DNA of 57,950 nt. Source: Chthoniobacterales bacterium. Its GTDB lineage: Bacteria; Verrucomicrobiota; Verrucomicrobiia; Chthoniobacterales; JACTMZ01. The stretch is from positions 1 through 57,950 of the forward strand of contig VEQL01000015.1 in NCBI GenBank assembly GCA_018883245.1, read 5' to 3'. The position numbers and the translations under genes are program-made. Below are positions 37,001 to 43,186 of the stretch, in pieces (position 1 is the stretch's first letter; each line of letters opens with the position of its first letter). The notes below the pieces were generated by a model that was not told the DNA's origin, did not search any database, and was given only the letters and a program-made list of their open reading frames with translations.

Positions 37001-37167
37001 GGGAGTCCGTCTTTCCCGGCAACGGCGCGTCTATCCGGTTCACTGTGTCGATCGGCGCCGCCGAGCACGACGGAACGCCGGAAGATTTGCCAGGGTGGTT
37101 GAAACGCGCCGACGAGGCTCTTTACCGCGCCAAAAATACCGGTCGCAACCGTGTTTGCGTTGCGTAG
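34042..37167 (+). CDS. Membrane-anchored multi-PAS diguanylate cyclase (GGDEF)
   Basis: A sensor enzyme of about 1041 residues that should make cyclic di-GMP. It has a transmembrane helix at about 6-28 (ARLYLPVAFFVLLVTFFVAI), a large periplasmic sensory region to about 305, a second helix (LLWPLLAVCATALGVLLFGV), then four PAS-type domains (about 350-475, 500-620, 630-740, 755-870) and a C-terminal GGDEF domain. The active site is intact (RLGGEEFAVLLPD, DIDKFKSINDTRGHDAGDEV). An RxxD product-inhibition site (REID) lies five residues before GGEEF. ATG at 34042 puts the first helix at the very N-terminus; an in-frame GTG at 34009 adds 11 residues. No EAL domain. Confidence 0.9.
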   Translation: MRQFARLYLPVAFFVLLVTFFVAINLTQSDLARLKSAEADQLQLGSEILRAALVMSVEHLTGMAREPQLGEALRMPPARARSVVGSQLATLLYHNPVYDKARWLGPDGMELVGVEQGPQGPVARAEPDLQDQSHGGYFKDAIKQPPGTFYMSHLDLSVSRGSVEVPHKPVLRFAIRLPSSAGRDLGLLLVNVRAGDMLDRLATVVPVAAGSELMLLSSQGHWLLAPDPRDAFGFATGDAGKSFAARQPAEWARISGAKSGAILTRSGLWSWMTFDPAAILGSDVRAAETWKLVGHVPAAAIARMQWQLLWPLLAVCATALGVLLFGVYKYRQLWERREAGASERTLTAGKQLAERRFLLATEAANVGVWNWDLDTNKLEWSDLCKKHLALPPGSEPSFEHFYAVMHPEDRGRVERRIAEAVEKRRDYYEEYRIVQHDGSARWIAAPGRVYAKPDGTLEGMGGVTFDITARKKAEEDLRQLNMTLERRIAERTADLDAAQRQFRLLAENASDVVLQQDTQGIIQWITPLAVRQLGHVPEELVGRPFRDLVHPEDWDGVETVEGQLRKGSPASVEIRLRVGNDGYQWFWMSMRPLTDENGKTTGFAGGLRDIQQERQAREAVKNERLRLKATLDSLLDPHVLVQPVRDKSGRVADFIYTDANPAACRWIGRDRDHLLGRSTLELFPAMESTGLMKIYRDTAETGRPAVIDNFLFPLGDSSHWLDIRAVRVDERVSFVWRDITERHNADARLAASEERFRLLALNSSDVVVHVDDSDTIVWVSPSLTAVLGWEVADWTGRKVTDLAVDSEELAQLHGDLQRTRQGTPFVRRAKLRAKSGVVHRIELHAGPYRDRHGRINGIVGSFRVVDKEAAAEQLLERQAKTDALTGLCNRREFEVLAHRELSRAQRAGSAASLLMMDIDKFKSINDTRGHDAGDEVLKTIARACAPHLREIDTLARLGGEEFAVLLPDTAIEGARHVAERIREALAGESVFPGNGASIRFTVSIGAAEHDGTPEDLPGWLKRADEALYRAKNTGRNRVCVA

Positions 37168-37272
37168 GGGCGCCTAGCACGCCAGCACTATGCGGTCTTG
37201 AGCGGACGGCCGGGTCGCGCTTCAAACCGGATGAACCGCGGGAAAACTTCCGTCCATTGCGTTGCCGCAGCA

Positions 37273-37301
37273 TTGACGCGCCGCGACCGTCGTGGCATCA
37301 A
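37273..37301 (+). promoter_or_regulatory. Probable original promoter of tRNA-Val, now orphaned
   Basis: TTGACG (37273-37278) and CATCAA (37296-37301) are spaced by exactly 17 bases, with TG one base before the -10 (extended -10, TGGCATCAA). The predicted start point is a few bases before the tRNA-Val 5' fragment at 37312. The arrangement fits the ancestral tRNA promoter left behind at the left junction when the element inserted. Confidence 0.5.
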
Positions 37302-37304
37302 GTC

Positions 37305-37348
37305 GGCTTTCGCGCGATTAGCTCAGTGGTAGAGCGCTTGCTTCACAC
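37305..37348 (+). repeat. Left attachment site (attL), 44-bp direct repeat
   Basis: These 44 bases are identical to 45163-45206. They comprise 7 bases of upstream sequence (GGCTTTC) plus the first 37 nucleotides of tRNA-Val, ending at the last base of the anticodon loop. The base before and the base after differ between copies, so the repeat boundaries are exact. Confidence 0.92.
37312..37348 (+). pseudogene. tRNA-Val 5' half, truncated copy
   Basis: Exactly the first 37 nucleotides of tRNA-Val(CAC): acceptor 5' strand, D-arm, 5' side of the anticodon stem and the entire anticodon loop. From 37349 the sequence is unrelated, so no anticodon stem, T-arm or acceptor 3' strand exists. It lies directly behind the presumed original promoter and may still be transcribed into the element. 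Confidence 0.9.
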
Positions 37349-37374
37349 CCCCTCGGGCCGAATTTTCGCCAACA

Positions 37375-37503
37375 TTTCCCGAGACAATCCCGAGCGCATC
37401 GCGGCCTTTCAAACACCTTTGCGCGACCAAAATTTTGCGCGGGATGTTTGTCATAAACCATTCCCGACATTTCCCGACATGAAGCCGAAAAAATGCTGTC
37501 GGG
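37375..37503 (+). repeat. Short repeats in the left end of the element (candidate arm-type sites)
   Basis: The 276 gene-free bases 37349-37624 hold TTCCCGACAT twice in tandem (37461-37470 and 37471-37480), related copies CCCGA at 37378-37382 and 37389-37393, and the inverted form TGTCGGG at 37497-37503. Repeats close to an attachment site often bind integrase or excisionase. Nothing else was found in this stretch. Confidence 0.4.
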
Positions 37504-37624
37504 TGATAAAACGGGTGAAAAGGTAAGGCGCTTACGTTCGCCGCAAGTGAGTTAACAATCCGAGACAGCGGACGCATCGGAAAAGCGTTTCTTGCGCGAT
37601 CCTCGCGCGAAGATTTGGGCAGCT

Positions 37625-37930
37625 TCAGCCGATTTGCGGCATGCGCTTCCAAGTCCGCAGCCAGCGCATCAGATAGCGGGGTGCAACGATCATATCGGCC
37701 ACAAGCGCGACCAGCGCGGCGGCCACGGGTGCGAGCCGGTAGCGCATACGCTGGCGCGCCTCGGCAATTTCGTCGCGCTCGCAGACATAGACGGGCGGGT
37801 GGTCTTGCGACTTCATGACGGGCGCGTAGAGTTGGCGCGCGCGTTGTTCGAGTTGTGCGAGATTATCCAACATGGTCGGAAGGTTTGCAGGGGAGCGCTT
37901 ATGCGGACTATCGCTCACGGCGTGACTCAC
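37625..37930 (-). CDS. Small membrane protein at the left end of the element
   Basis: A 101-residue protein beginning (with GTG as start) VSHAVSDSPHKRSPANLPTM and containing a charged helical middle and one hydrophobic helix (LAPVAAALVALVADMIVAP) near the C-terminus, ending in a basic tail. The GTG overlaps the stop of the preceding small reading frame (GTGA); ATG at 37873 is an alternative giving 82 residues. No family is recognised. A holin-like or host-membrane role is conceivable but unsupported. It is the last gene of the leftward chain. Confidence 0.5.
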   Translation of the reverse strand: MSHAVSDSPHKRSPANLPTMLDNLAQLEQRARQLYAPVMKSQDHPPVYVCERDEIAEARQRMRYRLAPVAAALVALVADMIVAPRYLMRWLRTWKRMPQIG

Positions 37931-38025
37931 GAAAGCCGCCGTTTGACGCGATTTGATACCGCCAACGGCCTCCGCTTTCCGCAACCGGGCCACTCGGCCC
38001 ATCCTGCAAATTCCTTGGTGTTCAT
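37927..38025 (-). CDS. Very small reading frame in the coupled chain
   Basis: A 32-residue frame starting MNTKEFAGWAEWPGC and ending in a basic stretch (RVKRRLS). Its ATG overlaps the upstream stop (TGATG) and its stop overlaps the next start (GTGA). The coupling is the only argument that it is translated; the peptide matches nothing I know and may merely relay ribosomes. Confidence 0.3.
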   Translation of the reverse strand: MNTKEFAGWAEWPGCGKRRPLAVSNRVKRRLS

Positions 38026-38192
38026 CAGCGCCCCAAAGTATCCAAAGGATTTTCGCCCATGCCGACGATGGTGTCGGCGGGCGCTTCGACATTCTTCTCG
38101 GCCTGCCCTTTATCGGCCTTCTTCGCCTTCTCCCGCGCGTCGAGTTTCGCCAAGAGTTCCTCGGCCTTGGGTGTGAGCTTCCAAGTCTTCAT
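38025..38192 (-). CDS. Small charged protein of the element
   Basis: A 55-residue protein beginning MKTWKLTPKAEELLAKLDAR, rich in Lys, Glu and Ala and probably a single helix, ending with PADTIVGMGENPLDTLGR. The start overlaps the upstream gene stop as ATGA. No family recognised. The regular codon pattern and the coupling make it likely to be real despite its size. Confidence 0.5.
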   Translation of the reverse strand: MKTWKLTPKAEELLAKLDAREKAKKADKGQAEKNVEAPADTIVGMGENPLDTLGR

Positions 38193-38482
38193 CCGAACAA
38201 AGGTCTCATGGGTTTCGCCGGTGCGGCCTCGCGCCGTGCCTCGGCTCGCGCTGCGGCAGCGTCACGGCCCCGGCGCGCGGCCTTGGGTGAATCGGCCCAC
38301 TCGCTTTTTGCGCGCACGATTGCGGGCTTTGCTGCCGGCGGCGTGACCGGACGCGCGGCCAATTTCGTCGCCGACTGGCCGGCGATGAGTCGCAGCGCGC
38401 TGTCTTCGTGTGTCGGCGTGTTGAGTTTGTTGCAGGCAATCATGCGGCTGGCCTTGGTGGTGTCGATGAGTCGGGTTTTCAT
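38189..38482 (-). CDS. Small basic Ala/Arg-rich protein of the element
   Basis: A 97-residue protein starting MKTRLIDTTKASRMIACNKL; the C-terminal half is Ala/Arg/Lys-rich and low complexity (ARRGRDAAAARAEARREAAP). The start overlaps the upstream stop (ATGA) and has a GGGGAGG ribosome-binding site 5 bases upstream. Function unknown; the positive charge suggests nucleic-acid binding. Confidence 0.55.
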   Translation of the reverse strand: MKTRLIDTTKASRMIACNKLNTPTHEDSALRLIAGQSATKLAARPVTPPAAKPAIVRAKSEWADSPKAARRGRDAAAARAEARREAAPAKPMRPLFG

Positions 38483-39060
38483 TTGGCCTCCCCGGCAACG
38501 ATTTCATGGAATCCGAATCCCGGCAGACCGATAAGACCGGCAGCCCCTTCGCCGTCACGGACAAGACCTTCTATGCGGTCGAGTTCTCGGATGATGACGC
38601 CGATATTCGTGCGCCACTTTTCGGAATCAAAAGCAGGCTCGCCAAGTGCGGACAAGATGCTGCGATGTTGCTCTTGGATTTTCTCGCCCGCGCGCAGGAC
38701 GGCGGGTTTCGCCTTCTCCGCGAACGACAAGAACAAATCGAGATTGCCCAGGGCGGCGCGGCGGCGTGCGGCCTCACGGACGGCATACACCTCTCGGGCT
38801 TTGGCGGCGTATCCGGCGCGGCCTCCGTGGTCCCAGAGTTTGCGCTCGGCGGTGGTGTCGCCGTTCACTGCCGAAGCGAAAAGTTGGTCCGCTTCCACGA
38901 CGGCGTGGTCGGGATGCGCCTCGTCGCGGGCCTTTGTGAGTTGAATGTCCATCTCGGCAGCTTGGCGCAAAGCCGGGATGAGGGATTTGATGGCAGGGCC
39001 AACTTCGGCGGCGATGAAGGCCTCGGGCTGGATGATGGTGATGGTTGTTTGTTTTTTCAT
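38479..39060 (-). CDS. Helical protein of unknown function (element)
   Basis: A 193-residue soluble, mostly helical protein (MKKQTTITIIQPEAFIAAEV at the start), with Ala/Glu/Arg-rich amphipathic stretches that could form coiled coils and a Gly-rich C-terminus (GAAGLIGLPGFGFHEIV). It begins 4 bases after the Nu1-like gene and overlaps the next gene by ATGA. Pairing with a terminase-small-subunit-like gene hints at DNA packaging or head association, but no motif supports this. Confidence 0.55.
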   Translation of the reverse strand: MKKQTTITIIQPEAFIAAEVGPAIKSLIPALRQAAEMDIQLTKARDEAHPDHAVVEADQLFASAVNGDTTAERKLWDHGGRAGYAAKAREVYAVREAARRRAALGNLDLFLSFAEKAKPAVLRAGEKIQEQHRSILSALGEPAFDSEKWRTNIGVIIRELDRIEGLVRDGEGAAGLIGLPGFGFHEIVAGEAK

Positions 39061-39064
39061 GCGG

Positions 39065-39700
39065 TTATTTTGTCGGGTTGAAAATGTCGGGCGCGGGTGC
39101 GGCCATGACGGCGGTTTTCACTTGCGCCATGGTTTGCTCGGCTTGGAAGTCGGCGGGGTCGGGCGAATTTTCCTTAATGAACTTGCCGAATTGCGCGATG
39201 GCCTCGCTTACCATTTCCCGCGCGGATGTCGGGTTCCACGTCTCTGGAAATTGCTCGATTTTGCGGAGTCGGTCGATGAGCAGGCCGATGGTTTCGTTGA
39301 AGCCTCGGACGAACAGGTCAGACGGGACGAGATGCTTCGCGGCCACGGCGGCGGCCACGGCGGCTTGCTTGGCTTCCTCGCTCATGCGCAGGGCTTGGAG
39401 ATAATCGCGGCTCGCGCGGCCAATGGTGCGAACGTCCCCGGTGCGCGCGGCGTCAAGCAGGACACAAAAACAAAGGTTCTCGGTCGCCGTGGTGCGCTCG
39501 AAGGTGCTGACGGCCTTGGCGTAGTCGTCGGGTTGCGTTGCGACGAGCATTATGGTGAAGGATTTGCGCCGTTGCTTGGCACGGGAGAGTCGCCATTGCG
39601 CGGCGGCTTCGACCGAGTCGCAGGGCATCCCGTTTTGCGCGAGACGGGAGACGGCGGAAACCGAGATTCCCAGTCCGGCGGCGATTTGCTTTTGCGTCAT
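39065..39700 (-). CDS. Nu1/terminase-small-subunit-like HTH protein
   Basis: A 211-residue protein opening with a helix-turn-helix, MTQKQIAAGLGISVSAVSRL, followed by QNGMP and a hydrophobic-A-A-x-W segment. This 'HTH + GMP + AAxxW' layout is that of lambda Nu1, the small subunit that recognises cos/pac DNA. The remaining 150 residues are helical and not recognisable. The start at 39700 gives the domain start but lacks a good ribosome-binding site; an in-frame ATG at 39829, with a weak AAGG site, would add 43 unconvincing residues. It is the only gene of the chain separated from its predecessor by a real gap. Confidence 0.5.
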   Translation of the reverse strand: MTQKQIAAGLGISVSAVSRLAQNGMPCDSVEAAAQWRLSRAKQRRKSFTIMLVATQPDDYAKAVSTFERTTATENLCFCVLLDAARTGDVRTIGRASRDYLQALRMSEEAKQAAVAAAVAAKHLVPSDLFVRGFNETIGLLIDRLRKIEQFPETWNPTSAREMVSEAIAQFGKFIKENSPDPADFQAEQTMAQVKTAVMAAPAPDIFNPTK

Positions 39701-39715
39701 GCCCTTGGGGGAGTT

Positions 39716-39725
39716 GTCAATTGAC
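39716..39725. promoter_or_regulatory. Palindrome before the Nu1-like gene
   Basis: GTCAATTGAC is a perfect 10-bp palindrome 15 bases upstream of the Nu1-like ATG at 39700, inside an AT-rich patch and overlapping a TTGACA on the minus strand. It lies in the single 139-base gap of the leftward chain, the natural place for a second promoter and operator. Confidence 0.35.
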
Positions 39726-39839
39726 CGATGAGCAAAAGAATTGAAATTTTCGCCAAAACGTAGCGAGTCGCGCTGCTCTGGCGCTCTGGCGGCTGAGAAG
39801 ACTCCTGACCCCGTCCCCCTGCGGCCCATCGGCTCGCCT

Positions 39840-40685
39840 TCATGGATTGCACGAGGCCAGCGCCTCGACGCGGGCCTGCGTTGCAGTGCTGACGTTTGCC
39901 TCTTTTGCGCGGGCTGCGCGGCCCTTGGCGCGGTCTTGAGAAGGATGTTGTTCATCTTGAACAACATCTTTCCTCCGCTCTCCTTTCGCGGCGTGCGGAA
40001 CACCAGCCATAGCCTCGCTCCGCTTCCGGTTCGCCTCGGCATCAATGTCCTTGCGCTTCCCGCTCGCCCAATACCGCAGCGCGGCCTGCCGGCTACGCTC
40101 GACCGCCTTCTCGCCTCGAAGGAGTGAAGAGAATTGCCCGAGCTTGAGCGCATCGCGCAGCCTTTTTGCGCGCAGGGATGTAGCCGCCCGACACTCGCCG
40201 AGCCGTCGCCCGAGTTCGGCCAGCGGGACACCGGCCAAGGCGGGGCAGCCGATTAGCCACGCCATGACCAGCAACCGACGTCCGGCCTCATCTGTCACAG
40301 TCTCGAAGGAAGTGGCACTTTCGGTTCTGGAGGGCAAGAGCGCGTCGATGATTGTCCGCAGGGCATAAGCGGCGATAGGCGCCGCCGCCCGTATAACCTC
40401 GGGGTCATGATCTTCCGGCAGTGGTTCCTCGCGGCGTGCCACCTGCTCGCGAACGTGTTCCTCGCCTCCCAACATTTCGGCCAAGTCCTTCTTGTTGCCC
40501 GTGCTTCGCACCTCGGGCATATCGCGCAGGAACACCTCGGCCCGCTTTTCGGGCGACCACTGATCCCAATTCCGGCGGGCGGCTTCGGGGTCGATCAATA
40601 TGACGCTGGCCGCCGTGTCGGCGTCGAGGCCTGCCACGAAGGACAGAACCTCGGGGTCAATCGGGGTGGCGGTTGTCTGGCTCAA
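39840..40685 (-). CDS. Protein of unknown function (element)
   Basis: A 281-residue protein of unknown function. The TTG start at 40685 is well supported: it overlaps the upstream stop as TTGA and has GGAGG 7 bases upstream; ATG starts at 40709 and 40745 would overlap the upstream gene more. The N-terminal half is acidic (ASVILIDPEAARRNWDQWSP), a central helical region contains a possible HTH (LAELGRRLGECRAATSLRAK), and the last 80 residues are Lys/Arg/Ala-rich and probably disordered. A DNA-binding or DNA-packaging role is a guess. Confidence 0.6.
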   Translation of the reverse strand: MSQTTATPIDPEVLSFVAGLDADTAASVILIDPEAARRNWDQWSPEKRAEVFLRDMPEVRSTGNKKDLAEMLGGEEHVREQVARREEPLPEDHDPEVIRAAAPIAAYALRTIIDALLPSRTESATSFETVTDEAGRRLLVMAWLIGCPALAGVPLAELGRRLGECRAATSLRAKRLRDALKLGQFSSLLRGEKAVERSRQAALRYWASGKRKDIDAEANRKRSEAMAGVPHAAKGERRKDVVQDEQHPSQDRAKGRAARAKEANVSTATQARVEALASCNP

Positions 40686-41131
40686 CGCAGAACCTCCAAG
40701 GCCTGCCATTGGCCGCTTGCTGGCAGGATTCGCTCGACCATCCATCCGTTGCCGTAATCGGCAAGGTCAACGTCCATCACGCTCCCGTTGCGCTCGGCGA
40801 GGCGCACCCCGTCGAGGATCGGCCCGCGCATAACGCCGGCCTCGACGCCATCGTTGAACGCGACGAATCCCTCGGCGCGGTGAGGCGTGACTTTCTCGAC
40901 TTGGACTCGGCGCAACTTTCCCGTGCGGATCGGCGGTGATGTCGGCGGTTCGAGGCGACGATATAGCCGCCTTCTTTCATTGGGCACACTCGGCCTTGTT
41001 CTTTCACCTTCAATGTGTGCCGTGCCCGTGCCCCTGTCTAAAGACAGGGGGCACGTGGGCACACTGCTTTCACTGCGCCCGTGGGCACGTTGTGGGCACG
41101 TTGTGGGCACAGGGGCACGCATGGCCGTCAT
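40682..41131 (-). CDS. Unknown small protein containing the iteron region in its 5' part
   Basis: A 149-residue frame whose ATG overlaps the helicase stop (ATGA) with GGGAGG 8 bases upstream, so the start is well supported. Its first 50 codons run through a cluster of short DNA repeats and a palindrome and give a Pro/Thr/Arg-rich, unstructured peptide. The C-terminal 75 residues (from about GKLRRVQVEKVTPH to QWQALEVLR) look like a compact globular domain. It may be a small replication accessory; alternatively a shorter product starts downstream of the repeats. Confidence 0.5.
   Translation of the reverse strand: MTAMRAPVPTTCPQRAHGRSESSVPTCPLSLDRGTGTAHIEGERTRPSVPNERRRLYRRLEPPTSPPIRTGKLRRVQVEKVTPHRAEGFVAFNDGVEAGVMRGPILDGVRLAERNGSVMDVDLADYGNGWMVERILPASGQWQALEVLR
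41031..41050. repeat. Nine-base inverted repeat next to the iterons
   Basis: CCCCTGTCT and AGACAGGGG are perfect arms around an AA centre. No T-run is present on either side, so it is not a simple terminator. Its position directly beside the repeat cluster suggests an origin-associated structure or protein-binding site. Confidence 0.45.
41055..41110. repeat. Iteron-like GTGGGCAC repeats, candidate replication origin
   Basis: GTGGGCAC occurs at 41055-41062, 41081-41088, 41092-41099 and 41103-41110. The last three are in tandem with an 11-bp period (GTGGGCACGTT), one DNA turn, so a protein would contact one face. A further TGGGCACACT at 40981-40990 repeats the 10 bases at 41056-41065. The cluster lies just downstream of the element's helicase gene, where satellite and plasmid origins often lie. 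Confidence 0.5.
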
Positions 41132-42690
41132 ACCGCCAACCTCCCGCCGTTAATTTCGCGGTAGGGCCGTTTGATTACGTGCATGTTCGCCGAGCCTTGT
41201 TTCTCGACGGAAAGGTGGCCGTCCTGTTTGAGCATCGCCACGGCCTTATCGACGTAGCCGTGATTGCCAAGATCCCGCAGGCTGCGGGTGGACTGCGGCC
41301 CGTTTTTTTCGATAAACTCGCTGATCTTTTGCATCAGCCCCGTGGGCTTCCACGATTCCTTGGTCTCGTTCTGCGGTTGCTCGAAGCGGACATCGGGCCG
41401 CCCCTCTTCGTCATGGCCGAAATGAAGATCGGTCACGATATGACCAACAGGGCCGACTCCGCCGTTGCGATCCTTCGCCACAACCAATCGAACAAAGCCG
41501 TCTGTTTCGGGAGAGTAGGGCTTCCTCAGCTTGGCCTCATAGACCACGCCATCATATCGGCCCATCTTCGCCCCGCTTCCACGGGGCCAGCGCCCCCGGC
41601 TTTCGCTGTCCTTGGCAACGTGGTCGGAAATCAGAACGGAGCATCCCGCCTCGACAAACAAGCGCATCCGCTCGCGGAAGAATTGCAAGACCTCGGCGGG
41701 CTTGTCCTCGCTCAATGCCTCGGCGGCCAATCCTTCGGCCAATCCATCGAGAACAACGAGAGAGGGCTTGTGCTTCTTCGCCCAAGCATGGAGCGCGGCA
41801 AACTCGGACGGCTCGGGGTTCTGGACGTAGTGGAAACGCTCGGACAGGTCGGACTCACGGCCGCCAAGGGCAACAAAGCGCGAGCCGATGCCGCGCGGGT
41901 TGTCCTCGGGGTCGAGATAGAGAACGTGCAAGCCGTCCTGCATGACCTCCGCGCAGATACAAAGCGCGATGTTCGTTTTGCCGACACCAGGCTCGCCGTG
42001 GATTTCATTGATGCGCCCCGGGTAGAGCAGAAAACGGCCCTCGTCATATTGGCACAAGCTCGGCATCTCCCGCTTGAATCCCTCGGCGATGAGCGCGGAG
42101 AAGTCGGCAAAGCGCGGTTCGGCTGTCGCTCCATTGATCTCGCTCTCCCGCTTGTCTAACTCGGCCTTTGCCTCGTTGAAGTCGGCGTCGATGATTCTGC
42201 GCTCGGCATAGTCCGCAGCCAGCGCGCGCCGTTTGCGGTCAATGCTGGCGGCCAGAAGTTCGCGCACGTGATGAAGCAGGACGCTCGGGCCAATGCCCTC
42301 GGCCAGCGTGACCAGATCCAGCACGCCGGCGGCGCCTTGGCCGATCTTGTCGGCCAGCCCCGCCACCTCCAGTTGTCGCTGGATGTCGGCGAAGTTCATC
42401 GCCCCCGGTGTCCACTTGTCGGCGTGGTCGCGCAGCCAGAGCATGACGGCGCCGTGTTGCGGTGCGTTGAAATCGTCAATGCGGAGTTCGACGCCAGCTT
42501 CATCGAGCGGGGCGAATCCATTCACAATGATCCCGCCGAGCACGATGCGGTCGAGTTCGACATCGCAATCGACGGCGCGAGCGGCTTTCAATGTGCGCTT
42601 GGGCTGCTTGACCTTCTCGCCTTCGTCCATGAAAGCCGTATCCATGAAGGCCTGATAGCCGATCTCTTGGGTGCCCGTTATGTCCCTCAC
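41128..42690 (-). CDS. Replicative helicase-like protein (DnaB-N + RepA-type ATPase)
   Basis: A 520-residue replication protein of the element. Residues about 40-165 resemble the DnaB N-terminal helical domain (ELDRIVLGGIIVNGFAPL ... FNAPQHGAVMLWLRDHADKW). A RecA-fold ATPase of the RepA/AAA_25 kind follows with Walker A GEPGVGKTNIAL, a Walker B-like SLVVLDGLAEGL and DHVAKDSESRGRWPRGSGAK. The C-terminus forms a winged-helix-like segment (LMQKISEFIEKNGPQSTRSL). The GTG start at 42690 overlaps the upstream stop (GTGA) and has AAGGAGG 7 bases before it. No primase motif is visible, so priming must come from elsewhere. Confidence 0.78.
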   Translation of the reverse strand: MRDITGTQEIGYQAFMDTAFMDEGEKVKQPKRTLKAARAVDCDVELDRIVLGGIIVNGFAPLDEAGVELRIDDFNAPQHGAVMLWLRDHADKWTPGAMNFADIQRQLEVAGLADKIGQGAAGVLDLVTLAEGIGPSVLLHHVRELLAASIDRKRRALAADYAERRIIDADFNEAKAELDKRESEINGATAEPRFADFSALIAEGFKREMPSLCQYDEGRFLLYPGRINEIHGEPGVGKTNIALCICAEVMQDGLHVLYLDPEDNPRGIGSRFVALGGRESDLSERFHYVQNPEPSEFAALHAWAKKHKPSLVVLDGLAEGLAAEALSEDKPAEVLQFFRERMRLFVEAGCSVLISDHVAKDSESRGRWPRGSGAKMGRYDGVVYEAKLRKPYSPETDGFVRLVVAKDRNGGVGPVGHIVTDLHFGHDEEGRPDVRFEQPQNETKESWKPTGLMQKISEFIEKNGPQSTRSLRDLGNHGYVDKAVAMLKQDGHLSVEKQGSANMHVIKRPYREINGGRLAV

Positions 42691-42983
42691 GCCCGCACCT
42701 CCTTTTTGCCCTCGCGGGCCAGAGACAAAAGTTCGTTGCCTGTGAGCCAAGGCGGGAGCAGGTCGCAGCGCGCTTGTTGAACCGCATCAACAAAGCGGGC
42801 CAGCATCGCCATGCGCTCCCGGTCACGCTCGCTGCCGAGGGCCGAGAACAGGACATAGTGCCGCAGCCATTGGCCTCGCAGAAAATTGACAACCTCGCCG
42901 AGGGCATCGGGTTCCTGTGGCAAGGTTCCATGCGTTGCGGCGGTCTTCGGGCCGCCGTTTCGTTTTTCGTCGTGCGGTTTCAT
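42687..42983 (-). CDS. Small unknown protein of the element
   Basis: A 98-residue protein starting MKPHDEKRNGGPKTAATHGT, helical in its second half (GEVVNFLRGQWLRHYVLFSA and ERMAMLARFVDAVQQARC). The ATG overlaps the upstream stop (ATGA) with GGAGG 7 bases before it; the stop overlaps the helicase start (GTGA). No family is recognised. Sitting directly before the helicase it may be a replication accessory such as a loader. Confidence 0.55.
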   Translation of the reverse strand: MKPHDEKRNGGPKTAATHGTLPQEPDALGEVVNFLRGQWLRHYVLFSALGSERDRERMAMLARFVDAVQQARCDLLPPWLTGNELLSLAREGKKEVRA

Positions 42984-43186
42984 TTCGTTTCCTCCAAGAA
43001 GCGCTCGATCTCCGTGCGCGACCATCGGGGATGTCGCAGGGCGCGGGATGGTTTCAACAATCCGCGCTTTTCCAGCCTCCATAGTGTGACCAAGGAAATT
43101 CCGAGAGCCTGCGCGGTTTCCTCGGCGTTATAGGCCAAGCGCTCGACGGGCGCGGGCCTTGGGTCGGTTGTGGCAGGGGCGCTCAT
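42980..43186 (-). CDS. Excisionase/AlpA-type HTH protein
   Basis: A 68-residue DNA-binding protein with a MerR-like winged helix: YNAEETAQALGISLVTLWRL, EKRGLLKPSRALRHPRW and TEIERFLEET. This is the HTH_17 layout of excisionases and AlpA regulators. Start and stop both overlap neighbours by ATGA, and GGAGGG lies 6 bases upstream. It probably directs excision or switches on the element's operon. Confidence 0.72.
   Translation of the reverse strand: MSAPATTDPRPAPVERLAYNAEETAQALGISLVTLWRLEKRGLLKPSRALRHPRWSRTEIERFLEETK

Noticed and set aside
39701-40231. N-terminal extension of the Nu1-like protein
   Set aside because: The in-frame sequence upstream of 39829 overlaps the 281-residue gene and is low-complexity Arg/Ser/Gly; even 39701-39829 looks non-coding.
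40777-41013. Alternative small gene starting MKEGG in another frame inside the iteron region
   Set aside because: After about 15 residues it becomes Ser/Arg-rich shadow sequence, while the overlapping frame has an ATGA-coupled start with GGGAGG and a globular C-terminus.
41055-41110. CRISPR array
   Set aside because: The repeats are 8-11 bp in tandem without spacers, and no cas gene is present; iterons fit better.
40936-42159. 407-codon plus-strand frame opposite the element helicase
   Set aside because: The opposite frame contains intact Walker motifs and coupled starts with strong ribosome-binding sites, so this one is a shadow.
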